DNA of 64,000 nucleotides from Latrodectus hesperus. Its lineage: Eukaryota; Arthropoda; Arachnida; Araneae; Theridiidae. Each line of letters begins with the position of its first letter. Position 1 is the first letter of the stretch. Location: assembly GCA_037975125.1 (NCBI GenBank), contig CM075857.1:22918822-22982821 (forward strand). The letters are read 5' to 3'. Of this stretch, positions 25,068 to 37,500 are shown one piece after another. The position numbers were made by a program, and so were the translations under genes. Under the pieces are notes generated by a model. That model searched no databases and was not told the DNA's origin. It saw nothing but the letters and a program-made list of their open reading frames with translations.

Positions 25068-25260
25068 GGAGATGGTGACCGAATGATTTGCTCTTTTGCC
25101 TTCGGCTTAACAATTCGTGAGTTCGAATCCTACTTCCTTAGGCTTGGTTGTTTGTTTAGGCTTGGTTCGGACTCCTTTAAACCGTAGGTTCCAGTCGAAT
25201 TATAGTAAGCAAAAAATAACTGTTGAGTAGACAAACCAAACCAATCGCGTATCCCTAGAT
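25068..25260 (+). repeat. Diverged tRNA-derived SINE, family A
   Basis: ACCGAATGATTTGCTCTTTT, GTGAGTTCGAATCCTACTTC, TCCTTTAAACCGTAGGTTCC and GCAAAAAATAACTGTTGAG keep family order. An internal duplication (TTAGGCTTGGTTGTTTGT / TTTAGGCTTGGTTCGG) is unique to this copy. Confidence 0.75.
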
Positions 25261-25682
25261 AGGTAACTCAGAAAACTCCCAAGCACGTACTTTGTCAGAC
25301 ATGCATGCAAAAGGGAAAACGCAACATCCCATTGATCAATAGTGACTGAGATGTAGAATATACATATAAACTATAATGTATATAATAATATATAAGTGTG
25401 TGTGATTTCCTTTATATCCTATTAATGATGTGAATGCATTACACAAATGAAACAGTTACAGTCCGAAGTTATTAGACTCAATGAAAATTTGCTTACTCTA
25501 TCGTTGTGCATTTTTTATTATTTAGTTGGATTTTTCAATTTAAATTACTAAATATGAAGAGGATACTTTCATATTTTAATAATATTTATGATGGAAATAC
25601 GAAAAAAGATTGTAGCCTTCCTGCAATTTTTCTCATTGAATAACATTTATATATTAAATGCTATTGATATGTTTTATTACTG
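25261..25682. other. AT-rich DNA, no gene
   Basis: Short TA-rich tract near 25378-25395. No coding-like frame. Confidence 0.4.
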
Positions 25683-25948
25683 CCGCCCATCCTGTCTAGT
25701 GGTCAGAGTATCTGGCTGTGGATGGGGAGGTCCTGGGTTCAAATCCCAGTTCGGGCATGAATGTACTTTCTATCTATCCTGTCTTTGTCCTTTCTGTGTA
25801 TGAATGGGTTGTGAATGGTTGTCTACCCTATAAACGGCTACCTTTGGCATTGAGGAAGTCGTACTCCACACCAAAATGTGGTTCAGTTGGAAAAGTGGAG
25901 CAGCGCACCCCATATTGCCATCCTATCTGGCACAAGACAACAACAATA
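25683..25948 (+). repeat. tRNA-derived SINE, family B, second copy
   Basis: CCTGTCTAGTGGTCAGAGTA, GGGTTCAAATCCCAGTTCGG, TATCTATCCTGTCTTTGTCC, CCTATAAACGG, GGAAAAGTGGAGCAGCGCAC and a CAACAACAATAA tail match the 24352 copy along its length. No clear target-site duplication. Confidence 0.88.
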
Positions 25949-26884
25949 AATGTTATTTATATATGTTATTATTTATATTTTAATAAATTTTTTTCGTATT
26001 TCCCTTTTCTGGTACTTTTCTCACGAATAACATTTAAAAATGATAAAAGTTAGATTTTCATAAGATCTGCATTTTAATGAATACATTTCATTATTTCTTC
26101 GGAGTAAGAAACGAAGTAATTTTTTTTTGATATTTTGTATAACAAATTTTAAATAGCTCGGATATGATTTGCGCTGGACTTAATATTAAAAATGTCAAAA
26201 AATATGAAAGTTGTCTTATGGAAGGAGACATATTTATTCATCAAAAGTATTTTATGAAATTTTAAAAACTCTTGATTCGATGTTATATCTTAAAAAAAAT
26301 GCAATTTGTTTTATTCTCATGTTAAAAGTCAGATGTTTTACTTACATGTTGACTATTGGGTTTATGATGGATATATTATCTGCCTGAAAGAAGTTTGCGG
26401 ATTACTTCTTGAATAATCTGCATCCCCAGGCTGCGGTTTCAGTTAAAATATAATTGCCCTAAGTATGTTGATTTTTAAAGATCTAAATAGAGGGTAAATT
26501 GCTTTTAAATCCTTCTATTTAAATCGCTATTTCACGCCGAAAACATTTCAACGTGATGTTTTTTTTTTCTGATAGTAGTTAAAGGTGACAAACTAATTGT
26601 TATACTATTGCATATGTATTCGTCTCTACGACTTAAATTATGATTATTTAGCTTAGGGAGTAATCTCGGAATTTTTAATGTTTATTTATAACCCTGTTAA
26701 AAGTTACTGTCCTTTTATAAATGTACATATTTAAAATAAACTGACAAATAATGCAGTTCACAAATGTTATTGAATGCGTTACTTAAAACCCTTCCATGAT
26801 TAAAATACTTAAAGATCAGAAATTTCTAACAGTAAACAATGTGGAATCTCGCTAAACTAATTTCTCTTTCATCAGGACTTTGTC
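25949..26884. other. AT-rich DNA, no gene
   Basis: No coding-like frame or recognised repeat. Confidence 0.4.
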
Positions 26885-27030
26885 GAATTGGTAATTAAAT
26901 AAGTCAGCGTTCTAGTATTCGGTTCAACAGCTCATGGATTCAGATCTTACTTCGACCAAGAATGACTGGCATGATTCGGAATTTATATAAGGCCGTATCT
27001 GCGTACCTCGTGTGTATATGTGTTGCTCCA
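26885..27030 (+). repeat. Degenerate SINE, family A
   Basis: CGAATTGGTAATTAAATAAG, CGGTTCAACAGCTCATGGATTC-like box B region, ATTCGGAATTTATATAAGGC and TACCTCGTGTGTATATG retain the family layout at low identity. Confidence 0.5.
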
Positions 27031-27039
27031 GCATGCTTC

Positions 27040-27210
27040 CCTGTACCGAGCCCAGGGTTGGGCTCTACCAGTTAGATAGAAGCAGCCGGGTTCTTCGTGA
27101 TTTTGAAGCAGGGACCAAGGAGAAGACCACCAATACTGGGCATGCCACCCTTAGAGATATCACTTCACTTGGAGGACATTGCGACCACACCGAAGTGTGT
27201 GTGTGTGTGT
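27040..27210. repeat. Dispersed repeat C, copy 1
   Basis: CCTGTAC...CTACCAGTTAGAT, GAAGCAGCCGGGTTCTTCGT, GATTTTGAAGCAGGGACCAA and ATCACTTCACTTGGAGGACA correspond step by step to 57660-57830 (CCAGTTAGATGGAAGCCGCC, GATTTTCAAGCAAGGACCAA, CTTTCACTTGGAGGAGATTG). A (GT)n run follows at 27193-27210. Confidence 0.75.
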
Positions 27211-27475
27211 ACATACATAGCGGTGCAGGTGAGTACCGGACTGTAGGTTTACGCTAACGGGTTTGGAATATTCGCCCATCACTAAGCGCATAATCATTTT
27301 GAGCCACGATCAGGTGACTAGGTCACATCTGTGCTGGCAACCTCCTATCCACATCCACTCCGCACCAGCGGAAGGACTTCGGACGTCACAGATGAACGTG
27401 GACACATCCCCAATCACTGCCCGCGTCAAATCATGCTTAACTTTGCTGATCTTAACGGGAAAAGGCGATTCTTTA
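27211..27475 (+). repeat. Dispersed repeat D, plus-strand copy
   Basis: ACATACATAGCGGTGCAGGTGAG, CGGGTTTGGAATATTCGCCC, GATCAGGTGACTAGGTCACA, ACATCCACTCCGCACCAGCG and CCAATCACTGCCCGCGTCAA match the reverse complement of 38548-38832 in order. The origin is unknown, and the open frames in it are not a known protein. Confidence 0.75.
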
Positions 27476-27502
27476 TGCTCAGCTATTCAGGCACTGGAGC
27501 TT

Positions 27503-27687
27503 GCCAAGCTGGCAGCCGAATGGTTAGCGCTCTTGCCTTCGGTTCAACAGTTCGTGGGTTCGAATCCCACCTTGGGCATGGATGTTTGTAGTGGTTCGGA
27601 ATCCACTTTAAACCGTAGGTCCCGGTCTAATTAGCCCTCGTGTGCAAAAAATGACCGTTGAGCGACAAACAAACCAACCAAACCAGC
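27503..27687 (+). repeat. tRNA-derived SINE, family A, with 11-bp duplication
   Basis: Flanked by CACTGGAGCTT at 27492-27502 and 27688-27698. Near-identical to the 9403 copy. The tail is AAACCAACCAAACCAGC. Confidence 0.92.
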
Positions 27688-27734
27688 CACTGGAGCTTTG
27701 TGTGAGTGTATAGAAAAAATTCATTATTTATAAG

Positions 27735-28022
27735 ATTAGGCTGACAGGAACCTAGTGAAAGGACTGTGCTCTTCAAAATATAAGGTCCCGAGTTCGATCC
27801 TAGCCATCGTTGAACAACGGGAGATGGATGTCGTCCTTCTGCATGACCGTTTTCTGGGTGCGTGCTTGGGAGTTTTCCATGTTTCCTCTTTGACAACCGG
27901 TGAATGCGGTCTACCATACTATGAAAAGTTCTCCCTGAAAGTTATTGCACATGTTAAAAGACTCCGCAATAGGGTTAGGCAATCCTCAACCCGGGGTCAA
28001 AACGTCACAGGTTTATCGTTCT
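27735..28022 (+). repeat. Probable tRNA-derived SINE, family E
   Basis: The head AACCTAGTGAAAGGACTGTG (box A), then GGTCCCGAGTTCGATCCTAG (box B), is followed by GGGAGATGGATGTCGTCCTT and GGTGCGTGCTTGGGAGTTTTCC. No second copy in the window and no clear duplication. Confidence 0.5.
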
Positions 28023-30565
28023 TTTAGAAGTCACTTCAAAACTAATTACGCTTAATCCGAAAGTAATCCAGTCCCATTGACTCATGATTACTGAGATTTC
28101 ACGAAACCTATGAGTATGAATTATAAATGATGCCGCGCGCGCTTATTTTATGAAAATTTTACTTCACAATTAAAAGTATGTCTTATGTAGCCGATCAATA
28201 CCTTCATGTTAAATTTTTTGAATCAAATATGAAAAAAAAATGTAGTCGATAAAAACAACATAATCCACTTTCTATTTCTGCCTGAAATGCCATTCTAAGA
28301 AATCACTGTGCAAGTTTTCTTTCTAAATCTTGAAGTCGACTGCTCATGCGCAACTGATCTTTATAATTGCGTATTTAATTAAGGATGGGGTGTAGTTCAA
28401 TTACACCATTTGACATATACCTGCACCAGCCTAATGAAGACTGAAACGGGCTTGCTTGTGGGACACGTGTTGAAAATACTGCTAGTGATTATCTTTTGAT
28501 CTTTTCTATGATTAAGTGTTGATTATTTTGGTGAATAACAATAGAAATTTTAACACTTCTCTGAGGAGAGGTTTTCTGATCCTTTCCCCCCAGATAAGTG
28601 ATTTTATCTTGTAGCTTAAATTACGTAAAGTCGTACTTTAGATTCTTTCGATGTTAAACAAGCAACAAGTATTACGTAGTTAAACAACAAATATTGACAT
28701 AAGTCTTAAAAATTCTTTAAGTATATTACAAGTATTTCTTGGCTTTCTTCAAAAACCGTACTTCCAGTGACAACGATACTTGTTTTGGAATTTTCACCCG
28801 CATCTCTTAATTTAAATATTTATTATGTATGAAGTATGATAGTCATGTATGTGAATTATTACGAATTATAAGTCCTCTTTAACAACCTTGGATCTTGACC
28901 AAAATAAAATTCCTTTAGTTTCTATTTGTATGCATCTATGTAATTTGTTATAGGGAAATTTTATTAATAAGTAAATTAAAGAACAGTAAAATCTTTCAGA
29001 TGTTTTTAGCATAACATGTACATACAGAAGAATTGAAGCTAATGCTAAAAAATTTTCATCAGGGTTCAAGGTAACGAAAGAGCATTTTAAACATGCAGTA
29101 ATTGTATTGGATGCTGAATATAGTGTTAAATGTCTCCCCTCAAAAATTAGGATTTAAAATATGAATAAAGCCTTAAAAACCTATAGAAAAGAGAAATGTC
29201 CCTGATGTGAATTAAATGAGCGTATGAAAACTAAAATACTCAATGGAAAAACAAAAGAATATGCATGTTTTATTATCAAATTTATTCCACCATTTATCAT
29301 ATCAACGCTCATGAGAAATATTAGCAAATGTCTTTAAGTGTAGAGGTGTCTCTATAGGGGCATCAATTAATAATATTATTGTATAAACAAAAGAAAATTG
29401 ATTCTGTATCCATAAGAGCCTAATATATTTCATTAGCTTGTTGCAGTAATAAAAAAAGTTTAATTGTAAGCAATAAGTAATAACTGTTTAAAACCTCAAT
29501 CCAATGCATTAAATAATGAAGGTAAAATAGGGATTACGTATAGGCAATGCATTTCCTAGCTCTTGAAATAGTGAGTAATATAAAGTATTAGTCTCGATTA
29601 TTGAAAAGTGAAGCGCGCGATTAGGTACTTGTGCTTATGACGTCACCGGATCATCGTGGACGAATTCGTCTGCTTACTTTCCAGAGTTAAATTGAAAAAA
29701 AAAAACTTGAGTTACAATTTATTTTGTGATATGTATGCAGTAATGCTTGATGAATTAGCATTAATCGTTTGTGTGTTGAAATAAAGAGAAAACGAAATTA
29801 GAATTGCACCTGAGTGTAGACTTGTGGTCAAAAACATTTCTATATATACATTCACAATTTTCGTGGTTCTCAAAAGATCTACTGGAAATTATATAAAACG
29901 TAAACAACCGTCACGTTTTCCGTCCTCAGTTGTCTTTTTGAAGTGAAAGAATTAAATTTTAAAATTATGTTCATGCTAACATATTAATTATAATCAATGA
30001 ACATGAAGCTATAATTTAGTTTCTTTATTTTTTTAACACTAATTTTTTTGTTTGTTTTATAGCATCTAAGTACTAAATTTCTATATAAAAACTTTTCTAC
30101 GCAATTTAAAGTTTATCATGGTATTTCATTAACCGTCATTTTGGAATGAATGTTAATACTTTTACATTTTACTTTTAAATAATGCTTTTTTTTCTTTTTT
30201 AGAGTTTTTTTTTTTCGATTAAATATAAGTAAAATAATATTTTATGGTAATAATTAACTTTACTCGTGGTACCTTATTATTGTTAGTGAGTATTATTTTT
30301 AGGAGATCAGTTTTCATCATAAAATTTGTATAGATGTTATAAAAAATATTTTAATATTTCATACATAAAACGAGGCTTTTGTTTTTTGGTATTATGTATA
30401 TATATATAAAATATGAAATTCTCTTAATTATATATTTGAATGCACTTGGATATTTAAATCAGATTTTTTATGCAGATCATTTTATCTTATGTTAGTCTCA
30501 CCAGTTAGGATTTGTTAGTATATGACCTTGTCCGGGTTTTTAAATATCCGAATCAACGGAATCCC

Positions 30566-30567
<2 letters not shown>
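28023..30567. other. AT-rich DNA, no gene
   Basis: Includes a TGACGTCA palindrome at 29638-29645 in a small CpG-containing patch (GAAGCGCGCGATTAGG). Otherwise nothing recognisable. Confidence 0.4.

Positions 30568-30629
<62 letters not shown>
30568..30629. repeat. (TA)n microsatellite beside a mariner element
   Basis: About 31 uninterrupted TA repeats ending 6 bp before the mariner terminal repeat. Confidence 0.97.
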
Positions 30630-30635
<6 letters not shown>

Positions 30636-31903
30636 CACGATGGTCACTCTGAAATTTTTGAGATACAACTAGGTTTTTAAAGTTATACTTACAAAATTTT
30701 AGGTGTGTTCAAAGTAGTCTCCTCCAGCATCAATGCACTTTTGTAGACGAATTTTCCACTGATTAAATGCATCAAGCCATTCATTTCTTCGAATAGATGA
30801 AAAAATGCATTTATAGCCACATCAATCTCTTCTTACGTGAATGACAACGACGTCCACGTAAGTTCTTTTTTAGATTAAAGAATAACCAAAAGTCGCACAT
30901 AGCTAGATCAGGTGAATACGGCGGATGTTCGATCACTTTAATTTGTTTTTGTTTTAGAAACTCAACTGTTAATCCGGCTGTATGTGAAGATGCATTGTCA
31001 TGGTGAAGCATTATTCCCCTAACATTCAGTTCTTGTAAAATTTCTGGAGGACATTGAGTGGTATACCAGTTTGCTGTTACTGTCTTCTGTCCTTCCAACT
31101 TGATGGTTTTAACCAATCCCGTACTTCTGAAGAAAACGGCATACATCACTTTTTTCATTGCGCGTTTTTTTTTCACCATTGTCGGCGTGGGATCATCTTC
31201 AAAGACCCATACTTTGCTTTCTTGACGTGTTGGAACGTCAAAAAACGGTATGTACGTTTCATCACATGTTACAATTTTAGAAATGATGTGGTGGCCACCA
31301 TCATTCAGCATATTAAGAGTTTCTTTACTGATTCTGACACGCTCCTCTTTTTGATGCTCAGTTAGATTATGAGGAACCCAGACGGCAAACTACTTTTTTC
31401 ATATGTAATTCTTCATGAATGATTTTGTGTGGCTGCGGATCCAATGTTAAGTTCCTTCTGAATCATTTGATAGGTACAGCGATTATCATCCTTTAACATT
31501 TTTCGTATGGCAGACACATTATCCGGGATTACTGCCAACGGCGGCCTTCCTGTGTGTTCTTCATCCTGAAGAAAATTGCGACCTCTTCTAAATTCTCTAA
31601 ACCATCTGAATACAGTAGCACGAGCTGGAGATTCATCACCCAATGCTAATTGCAACCGTAGAACGCATTCTTCTTGATTTAATCCTGCTTTGAAATCGTA
31701 TAAAATCATAGCGCGAAAATGTTCTCGCGTCAACTCCATTTTCTCTTCTGTTTAAAATTTATTCCACGCTTAACAAGTTGAAGTAAGTCAGTAAAAAATC
31801 GTCTTCTGTGTTAAAATACTTTGTACTTTAAAATTAAACCATTATTTTTATTCTGTAAATTCTCGTCTGTGCGTATCTCAAAAATTTCAGAGTAACCCTC
31901 GTG
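30636..31903 (-). mobile_element. mariner transposon (DD34D), full length, inactive
   Basis: Terminal inverted repeats CACGATGGTCACTCTGAAAT on the left and CACGAGGGTTACTCTGAAAT read from the right continue through TTTTGAGATAC. The element is flanked by TA at 30634-30635 and 31904-31905. Its 1268 bp fit the usual 1.3-kb mariner. It contains one transposase on the minus strand with frame changes. Confidence 0.94.
30699..31739 (-). pseudogene. mariner transposase, frameshifted
   Basis: The N-terminus MELTREHFRAMILYDFKAGL starts the paired helix-turn-helix region (ARATVFRWFREFRRGR). The catalytic part has CDETY, IMLHHDNASSHTA and HPPYSPDLAMCDFWLF, with 34 residues between the last two Asp (DD34D). 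The C-terminus reads WKIRLQKCIDAGGDYFEHT to TAA at 30699-30701. Frame changes occur near 31410, 31385 and 30815. All three catalytic Asp survive. Total span is close to the usual 345 codons. Confidence 0.9.
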
Positions 31904-33846
31904 TATTTATGTATTAACTTTTTAATTTTTTTGAACTGCCACTAATGTTTATTTTTAGGAAGAATTATTTTACAATATCTACGTAAAAAAAGAGAATTCA
32001 TCAATGAGATTTAAAATATGTTGAATGATAATGTCTTTTTTGGATTCACACTGAATATATAGAATAACGAGGTATGGATTATAACAAGAAGGAATTCTGA
32101 TTTATTTGGAAATTGTTTAATGATAACAATATCTTCTGTTGTATAAGAAAGCTTTTTCTTTAGTATTCTGCTTCTGAACATTTCCAAAGAACACTGTGCT
32201 GATGTAAACATCAAATTCCCAAGATACTTCAAATGGGAATCAACGCACAACAAATTATTTTTGTTCAAATTTAATTATTTTTGAATTAAGGAAGTAAAAA
32301 AAAATCATTTACTGGAAAATATTCTAATTAAAATAGAATTGCTGTCAGAATAGTAAAGGTAACTTAGTATAATGGAACTGTCAATTCCTTTTCTATTTTC
32401 ACATTGTAAATATGCAGTTTTGGCGTAGAAAATATTGACATGTCGACTTGCGCAGTCACTTAAAACGGATAACGTCGTGCGACACTTAATTTCCGTTAGG
32501 TGTCGCTTAGGAAACAGGGAATCTTCTCAAATATTATTACTAAGATAATGTTTCCATCATTGTATTTAAACTTCACTCTTTAATGAATATTCTATGCAAA
32601 AATTTGGCATGCATAATACTGCGATCGTTGTTTTCCACTTAGACAATATTTAATTTTCATTTATTTTCTTAAAAATTATTAACTTTCAGTTTCACAATTT
32701 TTTCTGGTGTTGATACAATGCAATATTCACATTAATAATTTATTCTTCAATGCTTATTTTATTTTAGAGATCAGTATTATTAAAAATATTTAAAATCTCT
32801 TCAAAATTAGAGAATTACTGAAAATATTTAGAATTTATGTGGTATAATGTCCATGCTAATTTTTCATAATCATTTAAGCATTTATTATTTTTTTAACTGT
32901 CAGTTCTTTCAGATTTTTTGTATAAATAAATTAATATTCAATTTATAAATTGATACTTATGTACTTTTCTTTCAATGAATTCATATTTATTTGCATATAT
33001 TTATTGTTATAATGGAATAACTAAAGTTTGAAATTCCATCTATTGACTTGAATACCATCAACTAGGTTGCCAACTTATGTTAAAGAAAAAATTTCTGTTT
33101 CATTGTTTATACTCTGATTTCTAAAACCTTGAAAGACAACGTTATAACAATAGATTTCTAATTAATGAGTTTTTTTTTTTCTTATATTTTCTGATTCTAT
33201 AATCTTTACACAGGAAAATGTTTGTTTTGAATTGACTGATTTTTCAATCCTTAAAAGGCAAAAATAATTCTCCCGTAAATTCTACACAGAATTCTGTTAA
33301 TCTCACTGATTTCTTTCATGTCGTGATTTATTTATAAAAGGTTATTTCTCGTTAGTTTAATTTTAAAAGAAAATGGCGAAATCCCTGAAGACCCGTAGAT
33401 GTTTAAATATTTTTTGAGTGAATAATTACGCGAACGTGTTGAGTTTTATTCTTTGTGAAGTTCTATAACAAATGGATTGGGCGTGTCTGTTTTTAAAGTA
33501 CTCTTTAGAGTGTTACCGAGCAGTGGCTAGCTTTAATCTAGCCGTATAAACTGCTAATTTTCATTCCAATTGCTCTGCAGTGCTTGATTTGGAAGTCTAA
33601 TTTAATTGTATATCGATTGGTCGCCTACATTAGTTACATGTGACGGATACTTGTTGGGTTAAAAAATCTAAGCTTGTAGAATTTCATTAAAGTTTTAGCA
33701 GAAAGGAATAGATAATATTTTACTGGTTTAAAGACTTATTCTTTTACATAGTACAGAGAAATTTAATTTTGTTAACACTGTATACGTCAATAGTATTTAC
33801 TTATTTTATATATATATACATATAATTATTATGGAAAGGAGTTTTT
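31904..33846. other. AT-rich DNA, no gene
   Basis: A minus-strand 85-codon frame at 32011-32268 looks random. A small CpG-bearing patch lies at 32440-32510. Confidence 0.4.
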
Positions 33847-34206
33847 GCGCAGATGCCGTATGATTTTTTTTGGTGAATTTTTTTGGCAGATTTTACCCTT
33901 TTTCTGGTAACTTCTCTTAATTATGTCATGAAATTTTAGAATAGTTGTATATACAACAGAACATTCTATTTTGACAACCCTAGTTCACATATCATGGCTG
34001 GGAAATTTATAAAACACTTAACTTTACCTCGTATTTTCGTTAGAATTTCTTCTGTGGATAATTCAAGAGAATTTTATTTATAATTTTATCAATGTTTAAT
34101 TTACTTATTAGAAAGAAATTAACATAACAATTAAATCACCTTGGTGAAATTTTCTAATCCCCCCAAAATTAAAAAGATATTGAAATGGCTATACGGCATC
34201 CGCGCC
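33847..34206. mobile_element. MITE-like inverted-repeat element, copy 1
   Basis: Ends GCGCAGATGCCGTAT and, from the right, GGCGCGGATGCCGTATAGCC. The interior shares CTGGTAACTTCTCTTAATTATGTCAT-like and ATTTTGACAACCCTAG blocks, in the same order, with the element at 34745-34980. It has no coding capacity. The family is not identified. Confidence 0.55.
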
Positions 34207-34536
34207 AAATTTCTAGAACGCTATCTTCATAAATATGAGAATCCATTTTGGCTACTTAAATGGTTAGAAACAGTATTGTGTATATGTAGTTCAATATAAA
34301 AAAATATTCTTTTATATTGAACAACTATATTTAGATAGTAAATTTTTCTTTATTAATATATTGCTTTGATTTAATATATTGTTTTTCTTTGATTAATTAT
34401 TCTAGCAATTTTCTCAACGATTGTCTTTTTATTTTGCCAAATACAGTTTAAAAAGATTCTGATTTAATACTTGGTAACCTCATGTGCTCATTTTGTGTTT
34501 AAATTTGAATCTTAATAATGTAATTATCTTCCGCAG

Positions 34537-37500
34537 GTGAAGAAGGGAGATGATGCCTCGGCCTTGGGATCGTCGCTACAGAGCGATCGTTATCGCGGTA
34601 CTGGCTACTTACCTTCTTTTGAACCTGGTGTACGTGCACCTGGTCAGGGAACCACAGTCACTGCTTTTGTTAGCGAATGCCACGTGGTGGAAGCCTAGTA
34701 TGCCTCCGTATAACATGTCCCTCCTTGAAGGTAATTAATTTACTGTGCCGTATAATCCAACATGCCAAATTCTGAGCTTATTGATTTTTTTGGCGAATTT
34801 TATTGTTTACCTGGCAACCTGATTTTTATTACGTCATACACACGGGATACCTGTAAGAATTATGTTGAAAATTCAATTTTGGCAACCCTAGTATTTGTCA
34901 TGACGAGACGTCACAATACCTTGGCAACATTTTTTCGTCGCCAAAAAATTCAGAATTTGATATCATGGATTATACGGCATATGTGCCTTTTCTGTTTTCA
35001 ATTTTTTCAGCGCACGAATTGTGAGAAATTAAAATTTATTTTACTTTTATGATGTTATTTTGTTGTAAATGTACTTATTCGTCAAGAGTTTTGAATGCTT
35101 AGTATTTTGCTCTTGATTTTGAAAGTTTGAGTCCGATGACTTCCTTGGTCGTGGATGTTTGTAGTGGTTCGGAATCCACTTGAAATTGCTGAACCTGATT
35201 GGTTGGTTCCGATTTAAATTTATCAACATTACCGATTGGAACACTCTTATTTGGTCATTGAAATCCTTGTTCATTGACCTAAAACCTCTTATTTGGTTTT
35301 TGATAAACCATTATTGTCCTATTTATTATTTTGTTACTAAATTTTATAATATGCGCTGTCCGACATTGAAAATGCAACACCAAGAAAAATGGATAGAAAG
35401 TTATACAAATTTCAGAACAGACGCACCTCACCGATTAATGCAAATACTGGAGAGCTGCGCGTTTCCCATTATTATGTAAAGTGCGCAGCTCTCCAGCACA
35501 CGTATGGTAAGATATAAGGTGAGGAATCGGCAGAAAGGGCCGTAAGAATGTGTGGCGTCGACGTAGAGACAGATCCAATCTCGCATTAATTGTGAAAGGC
35601 CCCACCACGCGACAACGTGGCAAAGCCTCCATTGCATAAGATTCTAGGTCACATTCATATTCACGCCACTATGACAGTCCAAGGTTACGTGGATGATGTG
35701 CTGCTGCCAGTGACAGTCCCCTACCTTTAAGGGGTGACCAATGCCCTTTATATACAGTATAACTCCCTCCCACACATTGCTCGTATCAGCCAACATGTCC
35801 TGCAAAGTGTACAGCTGCTTCCTTGGCAACCGTGCCGAGCTGGCAGCCGAATGGTTAGCACTCTTGCCTTCAGTTCAACAGTTTGTGAGTTCGAATCCCA
35901 CCTTGGGTATGGATATTTGTAGTGGTTCGGAATCCACTTTAAACCGTAGGTCCCGGTCTGATTAGCCCTCGTCTGCAAGAAATGACCGTTGAACGACAAA
36001 CCAAAACCAATCATTGGCCACCGTGTTCGCTAAATCTCTCACTAATCTAACACGTTTTGGGATATGATTGGACGTCATTTATAGACCCTGCCTCCTTCAG
36101 AAGATGCACTTTGGCAAATGATTGAGAGCCCTTCCTCAGGACACGTCATCCGTACTCTCATTGACTCTGTCTAGACGCATTGCTTCGTGTATCGTCGTCC
36201 ACGATGACACTACAACCTACTGACACGACCCTGTTCTAGATCTGTATTACGCATATCATTTCGAAGTACAGATCACTTATTGTTTGTTGCTATCTCTCTC
36301 TGTTTGCCGAGTTTCGTCACTCTTGGGCAACTCCTTCTTGTGTTGCATTTTCAATATCTGTCAGTTTATAAATACATGATTGATATGTATGTACAGGGTG
36401 GCGCGCGGCAGACGGATGGATTAGAAAAGGCCATTGCTCGCTTCCTAACCGTTGGCGCTACTCAAAGGAGTCGTGATTCGAAAGAGCGAGATCGGAAATT
36501 TGTCTCCATATCAAGGTTTGGCGCAGCATGTCCGTTTTTGGACCTTGCGCCATAAACAACCAACCAACGACCACCTTGCCAAACCAACCAACCATATAAA
36601 GGTCAGTTTACAAGATGGAATGGTCAGTAGCAGCGTGTGTTTTGCGTGGAAGCATATTTTTCAAACGGCCGTTCCATTGTCCGCGTGCAGCGCGCTTTCC
36701 GTTCGAAATTCCACATCGCCCCTCGCGGTCGAGTTCCCAATCGGAACAGAATTCTTGCGTGGGTGAAAGCCTTTAGGGACATAGGAAATGTGTCCTCGAT
36801 AAGGAGGAGCCCTAAGAGAACTGTCTCAACCCCGGAAAACATCGAGAGAGTTCGAGCTGCGATTAAACAGTCTCCTAGGCGTTTCCTTCGTCAACAGGCT
36901 GGCGCGCCCTTGGAATTTCAAGAAGTTCCCTTCAAAGAATCGTCAAAGGACAACTCCATTTACACCCCTATAAGATGGTTGTTGCTCAAGAGTTAAAACC
37001 ACTGGATTATGAAGAACGTCAACGCAGTAGCGAAAACATGCTCGCTGCGTTTTGCCTCCAGACTCTGTTGTTTTCTTCTGACGAGGCACATTTTCACCTC
37101 AGCAGTTGTGTAAATAAACAGAATATGCGCTACTGGAGTGGAACAAACCCTAGGGAGTTCCACCATAGGCCCCTACACTCTGACAGAGTCGCAGTTTGTT
37201 GTGCTTTGTCGAGGGTGGGGATCATCGGGCCCTACTTTTTTGATGAAAATGATCAAGCGGCAACTGTGATTTCTGTATGTTACCTCAATATGATCTAGAC
37301 ATTTTTCTTGCCTGAACTGGAGCAGATGAACCTGGATGATATCTGGTTTCAGCAGGATGGGGCCACGGCCCATACGGCAGGAGTTTGTATGGATGTTTTG
37401 CGTGACCAATTCCCTGAGAGCCTCATCTCCCAGCGAGGCGATTTGCACTGGCCAGCGCGGTCTCCAGATTTGGCCCCCTGTGATTTTTTTCTTGTGTGGC

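Noticed and set aside
29638..29645. TGACGTCA as a promoter of a local gene
   Set aside because: An isolated 8-bp palindrome with no transcript or exon nearby. Noted only in the surrounding region's entry.
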